A stretch of 64,000 bases of DNA from Rhizorhabdus dicambivorans (GTDB taxonomy: Bacteria; Pseudomonadota; Alphaproteobacteria; Sphingomonadales; Sphingomonadaceae), in assembly GCF_002355275.1 (NCBI RefSeq), contig NZ_CP023449.1, forward strand, positions 1,590,001 to 1,654,000, in the 5' to 3' direction. The notes below the pieces were generated by a model. That model had not been told where the DNA came from and ran no database searches. It was given only the letters and a program-made list of their open reading frames with translations. This document shows positions 1 to 8,251 of this stretch, one piece after another (the first letter of the stretch is position 1; every line of letters starts with the position of its first letter). Made by a program: the position numbers and the translations under genes.

Positions 1-95
1 ATCCCATCGCCCGCGCCTATGCCGATGCCCGCGTCCACAGGATCCTCGCGGGCTCCAACGAGATCATGAAGGAACTGGTCGCGCGTTCGCTGTGA
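1..95 (+). CDS. Acyl-CoA dehydrogenase, C-terminal end (partial)
   Basis: Only the last 30 codons are inside the window; the frame begins at base 3 and stops with TGA at 93-95. The tail contains RVHRILAGSNEIMKEL and ends ARSL, the usual C-terminal signature of FAD-dependent acyl-CoA dehydrogenases, where the G-(S/T)-N-E-I segment lies near the FAD and active site. It lies 16 bases before the lyase gene at 112 in the same direction, so it is probably co-transcribed with the CoA-transferase operon and would supply the alpha,beta-dehydrogenation step. Substrate range cannot be judged from this fragment. Confidence 0.85.
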   Translation, partial: PIARAYADARVHRILAGSNEIMKELVARSL

Positions 96-111
96 ACGAC
101 GCGCGGGGGAG

Positions 112-1071
112 ATGATGATGAGCGCGCAACGTGACGAAAGGCCTCTTCGGCTCCAGCGATCGGAACTGGCGGTGCCGGCAAGTTCGGAGAAATTCTTCGA
201 GAAGGCGGCTCGCGGGCCGGCGGATTCGCTGTTCCTCGACCTTGAGGACGCGGTCGCGCCCGACCAGCGGGTCGCCGCGCGGGCGGCGGCGGTCAAGGCG
301 CTGGGTGAGGTGGACTGGGGCCAGAAGATCGTCTCGGTCAGGGTCAATGGCCTGGGCACGATCTGGGGCCTCGACGACATATTGGCGGTCGCGCGCTGCC
401 CCCGGCTGGATATGGTGCTGATCCCCAAGGTGGAGACGCCCGACGACGTGATCTTCGTCGACCGCCTGCTGAGCGAGATGGACCTGGCGACGCCGCGCGA
501 GCGGCCGCTGGGGATCGAGATACTGATCGAGACGACCAAGGGCCTGGCCAATGTCGAGGCGATCGCGGCCTGCTCGAAGCGGCTTGAGGGGATCATCTTC
601 GGGGTCGGCGACTATTCGATCGAGCTCCAGAATTTCGACACCGTCTTCGGGTCGCCCAGCCCCGACTATGCGATGCGCACGCCCGACGGCGCGATGCACT
701 GGAACGACCAGTGGCATTTCGCGCTGGCGCGGATTGCCAATGCCTGCCGCGCCTATGGCCTGCGGCCGATCGACGGCCCCTATGCCAATTATGGCGATGT
801 CGAGGGCTATCGCAACAGCTGCCGCCGCTCGCGCGCGCTGGGCTTCGAGGGGAAATGGGCGATCCACCCTTCACAGGCGCCGCTGGCCAACGAGGAGTTC
901 GCGCCGCGTCCCGAGCATCTGCGCTGGGCCCGGGACATCGAGGCGAAGATGGCCAGGGCCGCCGCCGAGGGGCAGGGCGCGATCGGGCTGGACGGCGTAT
1001 TGATCGACCGGGCGCATGTGAAACTGGCGGAGCGCATATTGCGCCGCGCCGCGCTGGCCGAAGGGCGATGA
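112..1071 (+). CDS. CitE-like HpcH/HpaI aldolase/citrate lyase family protein
   Basis: This 319-aa protein belongs to the CitE/malyl-CoA lyase branch of the HpcH/HpaI superfamily, TIM-barrel enzymes that make or break C-C bonds in acyl-CoA thioesters with Mg2+. Visible signatures are FLDLEDAVAP, RVNGLGTIWG, IPKVETPDDV, EILIETTKGL and a late WAIHPSQ. The start is ambiguous between three consecutive ATGs (112, 115, 118), all behind a GGGGGAG ribosome site. Its stop overlaps the ATG of the CoA-transferase (ATGA), so the two are translationally coupled. A second family member lies three genes downstream at 3609. Substrate unknown; malyl-, citramalyl- or a beta-hydroxyacyl-CoA are all possible. 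Confidence 0.85.
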   Translation: MMMSAQRDERPLRLQRSELAVPASSEKFFEKAARGPADSLFLDLEDAVAPDQRVAARAAAVKALGEVDWGQKIVSVRVNGLGTIWGLDDILAVARCPRLDMVLIPKVETPDDVIFVDRLLSEMDLATPRERPLGIEILIETTKGLANVEAIAACSKRLEGIIFGVGDYSIELQNFDTVFGSPSPDYAMRTPDGAMHWNDQWHFALARIANACRAYGLRPIDGPYANYGDVEGYRNSCRRSRALGFEGKWAIHPSQAPLANEEFAPRPEHLRWARDIEAKMARAAAEGQGAIGLDGVLIDRAHVKLAERILRRAALAEGR

Positions 1072-2264
1072 ACGCCCCGCTCGCCGGCATCCGGGTGCTC
1101 GATATCGCGACCTTCCTGGCCGCGCCGTTCTGCGGCACGGTGCTGGCGGATTTCGGCGCCGAGGTGTTCAAGATCGAGCAGCCCGAGGGCGGGGACTCGC
1201 TGCGCCGTTTCGGTTCGCGCAGCGACGCCGGCGATACGTTCATGTGGATGAGCGAGGCGCGCAACAAGAAGTCCGCGACCCTGGACCTGCGCACCCCCGA
1301 GGGCGCGGAGCTGTTCCGCAAGCTGGTTGCCCAATCCGATGTCGTGCTGGAGAATTTCCGCCCCGGCACGCTGGAGAAATGGGGGCTGGGCTATGCCGCG
1401 CTGGCGGAGATCAATCCCAGGCTGGTGATGCTGCGGGTCAGCGCCTACGGCCAGACCGGGCCCTATAAGGCCCGCCCGGGCTTCGCGCGGATCGCGCATG
1501 CGTTCAGCGGCCTTTCCTATCTCGCCGGCGAGCCGGGACGAGTTCCGGTGGTGCCGGGATCAACATCGCTGGCCGATTACATGTCGGGGCTGTTCGGCGC
1601 GATCGGCGTGCTGATCGCGCTGCGCCATGCCGAGAAGACCGGGCAGGGGCAGGAGGTGGACGTCGGCCTGTACGAGTCGATGTTCCGCGTGCTCGATGAA
1701 CTGGCCCCCGCCTTCGCCGGCCGGGGCGTCCAGCGCGAACGCATGGGCGCCGATGTCATCAACATCGTGCCGCACAGCCATTACCCGACCGCGGATGGCC
1801 ATCATGTCGCGCTCGCATGCTCGAACGATCGGATGTGGGAACGGCTGACGGCGGCGATGGGGAAGCCCGAGCTGGCGAAGGACCCGCGCTATGCGACGAT
1901 CCCGGCCCGCGCGGCGCATCGTGACGAGATCAACGCGCTGGTCGGCGGCTGGACGGCGAGCCTGCCCGTACAGGAACTGATCGCCCGCTGCGACGCCGAC
2001 CAGGTGCCGGTCAGCAAGCTGATGTCGATAGCCGACATCTTCGACGACCCCCAATATGCGGCGCGCGACAATCTGCTGACGATCGACGATCCGCGCGCGG
2101 GGCCGCTGACCCTGCCCGGCCCGGTGCCGCGCCTGTCGCGCACGCCGCCCGAACTCAGGCATGCCGGCCCCGCGCTGGGCGATGCCAATGAGGAACTGTT
2201 CCGCACCATATTGGGCGTGAGCGAGGAGGATTATCAGGACCTCCGCGCGCGCCGGATCATATAG
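1068..2264 (+). CDS. CaiB/BaiF family (type III) CoA-transferase
   Basis: A 398-aa type III CoA-transferase moving CoA between carboxylic acids. The N-terminus reads GIRVLDIATFLAAPFCG and contains the LADFGAEVFKIE motif. The aspartate expected to form the acyl anhydride is D170 in SLADYMSG, and ENFRPGTLEKWGLGY is a family hallmark. The ATG at 1068 overlaps the preceding TGA, which fixes the start although the open frame continues upstream. Length fits the family (about 400 aa). Its place between a CitE-like lyase and a flavin monooxygenase suggests that it activates a catabolic acid. Donor and acceptor acids are not determinable. Confidence 0.9.
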   Translation: MNAPLAGIRVLDIATFLAAPFCGTVLADFGAEVFKIEQPEGGDSLRRFGSRSDAGDTFMWMSEARNKKSATLDLRTPEGAELFRKLVAQSDVVLENFRPGTLEKWGLGYAALAEINPRLVMLRVSAYGQTGPYKARPGFARIAHAFSGLSYLAGEPGRVPVVPGSTSLADYMSGLFGAIGVLIALRHAEKTGQGQEVDVGLYESMFRVLDELAPAFAGRGVQRERMGADVINIVPHSHYPTADGHHVALACSNDRMWERLTAAMGKPELAKDPRYATIPARAAHRDEINALVGGWTASLPVQELIARCDADQVPVSKLMSIADIFDDPQYAARDNLLTIDDPRAGPLTLPGPVPRLSRTPPELRHAGPALGDANEELFRTILGVSEEDYQDLRARRII

Positions 2265-2278
2265 CTTCTGGAGCCCCC

Positions 2279-3616
2279 ATGTCCGATCGCCAAATGACCC
2301 TGATCGCATTTCTGCAAGCGCAGAACTGCTCCAATTTCCCCGCATCGTGGCGGCATCCCGAAGCGGCGCAGGACTTCACCTCCGCCGCCTATTATCAGCG
2401 CATCGGCAAGACGCTGGAGGCGGCGAAGATCCATCTGGCCTTTTTCGACGACCGGCTGGCGATCCCGGACATCTATGGCGACGATTTCCGCGTGACGATG
2501 CGCGAGGGCATTCGCGCGGCCAAGCTCGATCCGATGCTGTGCGCGATGGCGATGGGGCTGGCGACCGAGCGGCTCGGCATCGGCGTGACCTATTCGACGA
2601 CCTATTATGAGCCCTTCCATGTGGCGCGCACCTTCGCCACGCTCGACAGCCTGACCGGCGGGCGGGCGGCGTGGAATGTCGTGACCTCGCTCAACCAGTC
2701 CGAGGCGGTCAATTTCGGGCGGACCGAGGTGCTTGAGCATGACCTGCGCTACGATCGCGCCGATGAGTTCATCGGCGTGGTGCGCGACCATTGGCGGAGC
2801 TGGGATGACGATGCGCTGCGGATGGATCGCGAAACGGGCCTGTTCGCCGATCCGGACGGGGTGCGCCGGCTAGATCATGAAGGCGACTGGTTCCGATCGC
2901 GCGGGCCCTTCACCGTGCCGAGATCGCCGCAGGGCGAGCCCATCCTGATCCAGGCGGGCCAGAGCGGGCGGGGCAAGCAGTTCGCCGCGAAATGGGGCGA
3001 TCTGACCTTCGTCATCTATCCGAATCTGGAGATGGGCCGGCGGCAATATGCCGACTTCAAAAGCTATCTGGGCTCGATCGGCCGCGATCCGGATCAGACC
3101 AAGGTCGCGCCCGCCGTCTATGCGGTGATCGGCGAGAGCCAGGCCGAGGCCGAGGATCGCTACGCCGCGATCCAGGCGCTGGCCAAGCCGATCGATGCGC
3201 TGGTGCTGCTGTCCGAGGTGCTCAATTTCGACTTTTCGACCAAGGGCTATGACGAGGCTTTCTCCAGCGAGGAGATGGACGGAATATCGGGCATCCAGGC
3301 CTTCCGCGACCGGGTGGTGACGATGAGCGGCCGGGCCAATCCGACGGTGGGCGACTTCGTGGAGTTTACCCGGCGCGGCACGCTGAACGAGTTTCCGGTG
3401 TTCGTCGGCGACGCGAAATCGGTCGCCGATCAGATGGAGGAATGGTTCGGCACCGCCTGCGACGGCTTCGTGCTGGCGGCCAGCCATGTGCCGGGCAGCT
3501 ATGAGGACTTCACCCGGATGGTGGTGCCCGAACTGCAGCGCCGTGGCCTGTTCCAGACCGAATATGCCGGCAGCACGCTGCGCGAGAATCTGGGCCTTCC
3601 CGCCCTCCATGTCTGA
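2279..3616 (+). CDS. LLM-class flavin monooxygenase, NtaA/SnaA/DszA type
   Basis: A 445-aa FMNH2-dependent monooxygenase of the bacterial-luciferase superfamily, in the nitrilotriacetate/dibenzothiophene-sulfone monooxygenase group. Typical segments are the N-terminal AAYYQRIGKTLE, then LDSLTGGRAAWNVVTS, GEPILIQAGQSGRG and the C-terminal VVPELQRRGLFQTEY followed by LRENLGL. Such enzymes need reduced flavin from a separate reductase; none is visible nearby. It starts 14 bases after the CoA-transferase stop, and its own TGA overlaps the next lyase ATG at 3609, so it sits in the middle of one operon. The reaction could be oxidative ring opening, Baeyer-Villiger-like insertion or C-heteroatom cleavage. 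The substrate is unknown. Confidence 0.85.
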   Translation: MSDRQMTLIAFLQAQNCSNFPASWRHPEAAQDFTSAAYYQRIGKTLEAAKIHLAFFDDRLAIPDIYGDDFRVTMREGIRAAKLDPMLCAMAMGLATERLGIGVTYSTTYYEPFHVARTFATLDSLTGGRAAWNVVTSLNQSEAVNFGRTEVLEHDLRYDRADEFIGVVRDHWRSWDDDALRMDRETGLFADPDGVRRLDHEGDWFRSRGPFTVPRSPQGEPILIQAGQSGRGKQFAAKWGDLTFVIYPNLEMGRRQYADFKSYLGSIGRDPDQTKVAPAVYAVIGESQAEAEDRYAAIQALAKPIDALVLLSEVLNFDFSTKGYDEAFSSEEMDGISGIQAFRDRVVTMSGRANPTVGDFVEFTRRGTLNEFPVFVGDAKSVADQMEEWFGTACDGFVLAASHVPGSYEDFTRMVVPELQRRGLFQTEYAGSTLRENLGLPALHV

Positions 3617-4484
3617 TCGGGAGCCGCGCATCCGGCGGAGCGCGCTCTATCTGCCGGCGTCGAATGAACGCGCGATCGAGAAGGCGCGGACCCTGCCGTG
3701 CGATGTCGTGATCCTCGACCTGGAGGACGCCGTCGCGCCCGAGGCGAAGGAGGCGGCGCGGGAGATGGCGGCGCGCGCGGTCGCCGATGGCGGCTTCGGA
3801 CGGCGGGAACTTGTGGTACGGGTCAACGGCCTCGGCACCCCATGGGGCGAGGCCGACCTGGCGGCGATCGGGCCGGCCGGGGCCGACGCGATCCTGGTGC
3901 CGAAAATCGACGATGGAGCGACGCTGCGGCGCTATGACGCTCTGCTGGCGCAGGCTCCGGCGGCGACCCGGCTGTGGGCGATGATCGAGACGGCGCGCAG
4001 CATGTTCGCGCTGCAGGACATCGCGGCGCAGGCGGAGGCGACCCGCCTGGCCTGCTTCGTGATGGGGACCAACGACCTGGCCAAGGAATTGCGCGCCAGC
4101 CCCGATGTGGGCCGCGAGGGCTTTGTCGGCTTCCTGTCGTCGACGGTGGCGGCGGCGCGCGCCCATGGGCTTTCGGCCATCGACGGCGTGTTCAACGACA
4201 TCGGCGATGCGGAGGGCCTGGTCCGGCAATGCGCCCAGGCGCTGGCGCTGGGTTTCGACGGCAAGACGCTGATTCATCCCGGACAGATCGACATTTGCAA
4301 TCGCGCCTTCACGCCAGGCGACGACCGGATCGAGGCCGCCCGGGCGATTGTCGCGGCGTTCGATGCGCCCGAGAATGCCGGCGCGGGAGCGCTGAAGGTG
4401 AACGGGCAGATGGCCGAGCGGTTGCACCTGGAACAGGCGCGGGCGCTGCTGGCGATGCGGGCGCAGATCGACGAGATGGGCTGA
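3609..4484 (+). CDS. Second CitE-like HpcH/HpaI lyase
   Basis: A 291-aa CitE-type lyase, shorter than the one at 112 but with the same signatures: SALYLPASNERAIEKA, VVILDLEDAVAP, VVRVNGLGTPWGE, ILVPKIDDGAT, WAMIETARSMFALQ, FVMGTNDLAKEL and GKTLIHPGQIDICN. I chose ATG 3609 because it overlaps the stop of the monooxygenase and begins just ahead of the conserved SALYLPA segment; the open frame upstream is the out-of-frame tail of that gene. The two lyases differ around the TND/GDY metal-binding loop, so they may act on different acyl-CoAs. The GTNDLAKEL loop resembles citramalyl/malyl-CoA-type members. Confidence 0.87.
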   Translation: MSDREPRIRRSALYLPASNERAIEKARTLPCDVVILDLEDAVAPEAKEAAREMAARAVADGGFGRRELVVRVNGLGTPWGEADLAAIGPAGADAILVPKIDDGATLRRYDALLAQAPAATRLWAMIETARSMFALQDIAAQAEATRLACFVMGTNDLAKELRASPDVGREGFVGFLSSTVAAARAHGLSAIDGVFNDIGDAEGLVRQCAQALALGFDGKTLIHPGQIDICNRAFTPGDDRIEAARAIVAAFDAPENAGAGALKVNGQMAERLHLEQARALLAMRAQIDEMG

Positions 4485-4495
4485 GGAGCGCGACG

Positions 4496-4894
4496 ATGGA
4501 CGGCAAGGCGAAGATGGCCGCGGTGCGCGCGATGATCGAGCGCTCGACGAGCGGCGATGTCGCGGGAACGCTGGCCCTGCTGCATCCCGACATGGTGTTC
4601 CGCGAGGCACAGGGCCTGCCCTATCCCGGCGACTTTGTCGGCCATGACGGCTTCCTTCGCCTCGTGGAGGAATGCGCGGCGGCCTATGCACTGCACGTCG
4701 ACAGCTATGAACTGGCCTATGATGGCGAGCGGGTGATCGCGCAGATGCAGCTCACCGCGACCTCGAACAGGAGCGGGCGCGTGCTGAAGACGGCCGTCAC
4801 CGAATTCTACAGTTTCCGGGATGGCCTGATCGCCGACGGCGACATCTATTACAAGGACAGCCGGGCGATGTGGGAACTCGCCACGATCGGGTGA
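4496..4894 (+). CDS. SnoaL-like/NTF2-fold protein
   Basis: A 132-aa protein with the hallmarks of the nuclear-transport-factor-2/SnoaL fold: an N-terminal helix, then LALLHPDMVFREAQGLPYPGDFVGHDG and a C-terminal VTEFYSFRDGLIADGDIYY. Members include small isomerases, dehydratases and cyclases, but most are uncharacterised. The start at 4496 has a GAGGAG site 5-10 bases upstream and follows the lyase stop by 11 bases. As the last gene of the first operon it could isomerise or hydrate an intermediate. No catalytic residues can be assigned with confidence. Confidence 0.75.
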   Translation: MDGKAKMAAVRAMIERSTSGDVAGTLALLHPDMVFREAQGLPYPGDFVGHDGFLRLVEECAAAYALHVDSYELAYDGERVIAQMQLTATSNRSGRVLKTAVTEFYSFRDGLIADGDIYYKDSRAMWELATIG

Positions 4895-4901
4895 CGGCCG
4901 G

Positions 4902-6074
4902 CTATAGCGCTTCCAGGATGGTGACATTGGCCTGGCCGCCGCCCTCGCACATCGTCTGCAGGCCATAGCGCTTGCCGCCCGCGCGGAGCGCGTGGATCAG
5001 TGTCGCCATCAGCTTGGTGCCCGACGCGCCGAGCGGATGGCCCAGCGCGATCGCCCCGCCATGCACGTTGAGCCTCACCGGATCGGCATCGAGGGCGCGC
5101 AGCCAGGCCAGCGGGATCGGCGCGAAAGCCTCGTTGACCTCGTAAAGGTCGATATCGCCGATCCGCATGCCTGCCTTGTCCAGCGCCCGCCGGGTCACCG
5201 CCAGCGGGGCTTCGAGGTTGATCACCGGATCCTCGGCCCCGACCGACATGTGATGGAGCCGCGCCAGCGGCGTCAGGCCGAAGCGCTTGAGGGCATCCTC
5301 GCCGACCACCACGACGCCGGAGGCGCCATCGCAGACCTGGCTCGATGTGGCGGCGGTCAGCATGCCGCCCTCCTGCAGCAGCTTCACCCCGGCGATGCCT
5401 TCGAAGCTCGCATCGAAGCGGATGCCCTCGTCGATCCGGTGAAGTTCCGTCGCGCCATCGGCGCCGGTGATTTCGATCGGCAGGATTTCGCCGTCGAACG
5501 CCCCCGATCGCGTCGCGGCGGCCGCCTTGAGATGGCTGTCGAGCGCGAACTGGTCGAGTTCGTCCTTGGTCAGGCCATGCTTCCTGGCAATCGCCTCGGC
5601 CCCGGCGAACTGGCTGAAACGCACGCCCTTGTAGCGCCGCTCCATCGCCGGGCTGAACGGGCCGTCGAGCCCCTGTGCGGTTGCCGCCGTGACGGGAGTG
5701 CCCATGGGGACCCGGCTCATGCTTTCGACGCCGGCCGCGAACACCACGTCCATCATGCCGCTCATCACCGCCTGGGCAGCAAACTGCACGGCCTGCTGGC
5801 TCGATCCGCACTGCCGGTCGACCGTGGTGGCGGGCACCGACTCCGGGAGCGAGGATGCGAGGACCGAATAGCGGGCGACATTGTTCGCCTGCGCGCCGGC
5901 CTGGCTGACGCAGCCCATGATGACATCGTCGATCGCGGCCGGATCGATGCCGGTGGTGGCCGCCAGATGGTCGAGCATCCGCCCCCCCAGGTCGGCGGGA
6001 TGCCAGCCGGACAGGCGGCCGCCGCGACGGCCTCCGGCGGTGCGTGCGGCCGCGACGATATAGGCTTGCTTCAT
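4902..6074 (-). CDS. Thiolase (acetyl-CoA acyltransferase family)
   Basis: A 390-aa thiolase that cleaves beta-ketoacyl-CoA with CoA, the last step of a beta-oxidation cycle. The acyl-accepting cysteine is C89 in DRQCGSSQQAV; the histidine is H346 in GHPLGASG and the proton-relay cysteine C376 in MCEGGGQAN. The start at 6074 (MKQAYIVAAARTA) matches family N-termini and has a GGAG site; the open frame continues upstream without homology. It converges on the SnoaL-like gene and diverges from the SDR at 6301. An element TCGAACGTCA lies at 6121-6130, about 46 bases before the ATG. Confidence 0.93.
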   Translation of the reverse strand: MKQAYIVAAARTAGGRRGGRLSGWHPADLGGRMLDHLAATTGIDPAAIDDVIMGCVSQAGAQANNVARYSVLASSLPESVPATTVDRQCGSSQQAVQFAAQAVMSGMMDVVFAAGVESMSRVPMGTPVTAATAQGLDGPFSPAMERRYKGVRFSQFAGAEAIARKHGLTKDELDQFALDSHLKAAAATRSGAFDGEILPIEITGADGATELHRIDEGIRFDASFEGIAGVKLLQEGGMLTAATSSQVCDGASGVVVVGEDALKRFGLTPLARLHHMSVGAEDPVINLEAPLAVTRRALDKAGMRIGDIDLYEVNEAFAPIPLAWLRALDADPVRLNVHGGAIALGHPLGASGTKLMATLIHALRAGGKRYGLQTMCEGGGQANVTILEAL

Positions 6075-6120
6075 AAAGGCTCCGAGAGCGCCGGGCAGGA
6101 ATGCGCGGCCCTGTCGAATA

Positions 6121-6130
6121 TGACGTTCGA
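6121..6130 (-). promoter_or_regulatory. Putative regulon element before the thiolase gene
   Basis: The minus strand reads TCGAACGTCA, one of a series of CGAACGTCT-like sites placed 34-75 bases ahead of start codons in this catabolic island. Here it lies inside a 17-bp imperfect palindrome with arms TCGAA and TTCGA (6114-6130). Operator function is inferred. Confidence 0.4.
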
Positions 6131-6246
6131 GCGGCGGCATGCCCGGAACCCCCATCGTCGAGCGGGCCCATCGGCTTCGCTTAGCGCATGGATTTTCCGC
6201 GACGGACGGCGGATATCTGGGCGGCGCGCTGTGGTCGGGGCGGTAG

Positions 6247-6256
6247 CCGAACGTCG
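6247..6256 (+). promoter_or_regulatory. Putative regulon element before the SDR gene
   Basis: The plus strand reads CCGAACGTCG, 44 bases before the ATG at 6301. It shares nine bases with the perfect copies upstream of the FadB-like and TonB-receptor genes. Function is inferred from recurrence and position. Confidence 0.4.
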
Positions 6257-6300
6257 GAACCGATGGGACCGCATATCAGAGAGGCTGGGAGACACGCATA

Positions 6301-7230
6301 ATGGCTGGACGTCTGGAGGGGAAAGTCGCTCTCGTGACCGGGGGCGGCCGGGGCATCGGCCGTGAGGAGGTGCTGCTGCTCGCCCGCGAAGGCGCGAAGG
6401 TCGTGATCAACGATCTCGGCACCTCCACCGAAGGGCAGGGCAGCGATGGCGGCGTCGCCCAGGCCATGGCCGACGAAATCCGGGCCGCCGGTGGCGATGC
6501 GGTCGCCAATGGCGATTCCGTGGCGGAGATGGCGGGCGGCCGCCGCATGGTCGAATGCGCGATGGACCATTTCGGGCGGCTCGACATCCTGATCAACAAT
6601 GCCGGCATCACCAAGCTCAGCCCGATCTACGAGATGAGCGAGGAGGACTGGGACATCGTCCACGCCGTGAACACCAAGGGCGTGTTCACCACTGTGCGGC
6701 ATGCCGCGCCGATCATGATGCAGCAGAGATCGGGCGTGATCATCAACACCTGCTCGGCGTCGGGTCTCGGCCATCTCCATATGTCCAACTATGCCTCGTC
6801 CAAGGAGGCCGTCGTCGGCTTCACCCGTTCGATCGCCCGCGATCTGGGGCCCTATGGCATCAGGTGCAATGCGATCCGTCCGATGGCGCAGACCCGGATG
6901 TCGAACGCCGACATCGCCGAGACGATGCGGATATCGCAGCGCCAGTTCGGGATTCCCGCCGTTGGCAACGAATGGCTCGATGGCAAGTCGACGGGCTTCA
7001 AGCCCGAGCAGGTGGCGGCGGTGGTCGTCTGGCTGGCGACCGACAAGACGAAATCGGTCAATGGCCGGACCTTCATGATCGCCCGCCAGGAAGTCGGCCT
7101 CTACACGGAGCCGGAGGCGACCCGCGTCGCCTTCCATCCTGATGGCTGGGATCTCGACGCGCTCGACAGCCCGGCGGCGCAGGCCTTTCTGGCCGGCGTG
7201 CTCAAGAACGTGTTTCAACCGGCGGAGTGA
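6301..7230 (+). CDS. SDR-family oxidoreductase, hydroxyacyl-CoA dehydrogenase-like
   Basis: A 309-aa short-chain dehydrogenase. The nucleotide-binding motif is GGGRGIG (residues 14-20), with LINNAGI around 97-103 and the catalytic Tyr164/Lys168 in NYASSK. VVINDLG after the second strand followed by an insertion resembles the hydroxyacyl-CoA dehydrogenase domain of peroxisomal-type multifunctional enzymes. The C-terminal 60 residues exceed the classical SDR length of about 250 aa, as in that subgroup. A ribosome site GGGAG precedes ATG 6301. The stop overlaps the start of the VOC gene (TGATG). A probable role is oxidation of a 3-hydroxyacyl-CoA intermediate. Confidence 0.88.
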   Translation: MAGRLEGKVALVTGGGRGIGREEVLLLAREGAKVVINDLGTSTEGQGSDGGVAQAMADEIRAAGGDAVANGDSVAEMAGGRRMVECAMDHFGRLDILINNAGITKLSPIYEMSEEDWDIVHAVNTKGVFTTVRHAAPIMMQQRSGVIINTCSASGLGHLHMSNYASSKEAVVGFTRSIARDLGPYGIRCNAIRPMAQTRMSNADIAETMRISQRQFGIPAVGNEWLDGKSTGFKPEQVAAVVVWLATDKTKSVNGRTFMIARQEVGLYTEPEATRVAFHPDGWDLDALDSPAAQAFLAGVLKNVFQPAE

Positions 7231-7796
7231 TGGACGGCGCGGCCGGCTTCGTGGAAGGCGCCGACCGCCTGCGCCACTGGCCGGGAGCCTGCTTCACCCA
7301 GATCGCCTGGACTACCAACGATATCGATCGCGCGCTGCCGCTGCTCCAGAACTGGCTCGGCGCGCGCGATTTCGTGCGGGTCGGCGACCGGCTGCTGACG
7401 GTCATGACCCCCGATGGAGAACGGGTGCTGCGCCAGAATCTGGCTTTCGGCCGGGCAGGGGCGGTTTCCATCGAACTGATCGAGCCGATCGGCGACGATG
7501 GCGGGTTCTGGAGCGATGGTTTCGGCGAGACCGGCTTCGCGATGCGCCAGCATCATCTGTCGATCGCGATCGATGGCGACCGATCGGCCTGGCAGGCCTT
7601 TCGCGACCAGGCCGCCGCGATCGCGCCCGTGCCGGTGCAGGGCCGTTACGAGCGGTCCCATTTCCTGTTCGTCGACCTGAGGCCGGCGCTGGGCTGCTAC
7701 CTGGAGGCGACGTGGCGCGATCCGGATTCGCGCGAAGGCCGTCAGGCCCCACCCACATCCACTTCCACGATGCCGTCGACGACGCGCGACGCATAG
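7230..7796 (+). CDS. VOC-superfamily (glyoxalase-like) protein
   Basis: A 188-aa protein with a beta-alpha-beta-beta-beta vicinal-oxygen-chelate pattern: FTQIAWTTNDIDRALPLLQNW near the N-terminus and a second module around QHHLSIAIDGD with LGCYLEATW at the end. VOC proteins include metal-dependent isomerases, dioxygenases and epimerases such as methylmalonyl-CoA epimerase. A start at GTG 7227 is also possible; ATG 7230 overlaps the SDR stop and is preferred. The last 55 bases overlap the 3' end of the convergent Rieske gene. The function in the pathway is unknown. Confidence 0.75.
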   Translation: MDGAAGFVEGADRLRHWPGACFTQIAWTTNDIDRALPLLQNWLGARDFVRVGDRLLTVMTPDGERVLRQNLAFGRAGAVSIELIEPIGDDGGFWSDGFGETGFAMRQHHLSIAIDGDRSAWQAFRDQAAAIAPVPVQGRYERSHFLFVDLRPALGCYLEATWRDPDSREGRQAPPTSTSTMPSTTRDA

Positions 7797-8080
7797 ATAC
7801 GGATCGGTCGCGACGCAGGGAATTTCACCGCGCAGCCGGTCCTGAGATCGAACATGCCGCCATGGACCGGGCAGGCTATCGAACCGCCGACGATCCGCCC
7901 CCGCGCCAATGGCTGGCGCTGGTGCGAGCAGAGGTTCTCCACGACATATATGTCATCGCGCAGGCGGGAAATGAGAAGATCATGTCCCTCGACGACATGG
8001 CGGACATATTTGCCGGACGGGACATCGGTGAAGGAAATGGTTGGAACGAACTTCTGTTCGGGCACGATCTCTCCTGGCAT
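7742..8080 (-). CDS. Small Rieske [2Fe-2S] ferredoxin
   Basis: A 112-aa single-domain Rieske protein. The cluster ligands are in CSHQ and, 18 residues on, CPVHGG, followed by FDLRTGCAVKFPASRP, the usual layout of ferredoxin components of ring-hydroxylating oxygenases. I chose ATG 8080 because the coding signature starts there and the protein then has the normal ferredoxin length of about 105-115 aa. No oxygenase alpha subunit is present in the window, so it may serve an enzyme encoded elsewhere or help feed the P450 at 15886. Its 3' end overlaps the convergent VOC gene by 55 bases. Confidence 0.88.
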   Translation of the reverse strand: MPGEIVPEQKFVPTISFTDVPSGKYVRHVVEGHDLLISRLRDDIYVVENLCSHQRQPLARGRIVGGSIACPVHGGMFDLRTGCAVKFPASRPIRIYASRVVDGIVEVDVGGA

Positions 8081-8172
8081 CGGATGACTTTGCCGATCCG
8101 CCGCAAGCATACAAGATCGGCGCGACAATATTGCCAATCTTTTTCGGCCGCCGTTGAGAGGTGGTCCTCCGT

Positions 8173-8183
8173 AAGACGTCAAA
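8173..8183 (+). promoter_or_regulatory. Weak match to the regulon element, divergent intergenic
   Basis: The plus strand reads AAGACGTCAAA between the Rieske gene and the luciferase-like monooxygenase. It keeps the ACGTC core but differs on the flanks, and its distance to either start (about 70-92 bases) is larger than at other sites. Confidence 0.25.
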
Positions 8184-8251
8184 TAGGGAGAAGTGTCGGA
8201 GAGGCGAGCCACGAGCCCCAGCCGCTCCAGCGCGTGAGTTAGGGGTACGCG

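Noticed and set aside
711-1067. Longer 5' reading of the CoA-transferase frame
   Set aside because: The upstream part overlaps the lyase out of frame. The ATGA overlap at 1068 and the CaiB N-terminus fix the true start.
2279-3616. A dibenzothiophene desulfurisation or nitrilotriacetate pathway
   Set aside because: The monooxygenase is in that superfamily, but the other genes of those pathways are absent and the neighbours are CoA enzymes. The name cannot be carried over.
7742-8080. A ring-hydroxylating dioxygenase subunit
   Set aside because: The protein is only a ferredoxin-size Rieske domain with no mononuclear-iron domain, and no oxygenase gene lies beside it.
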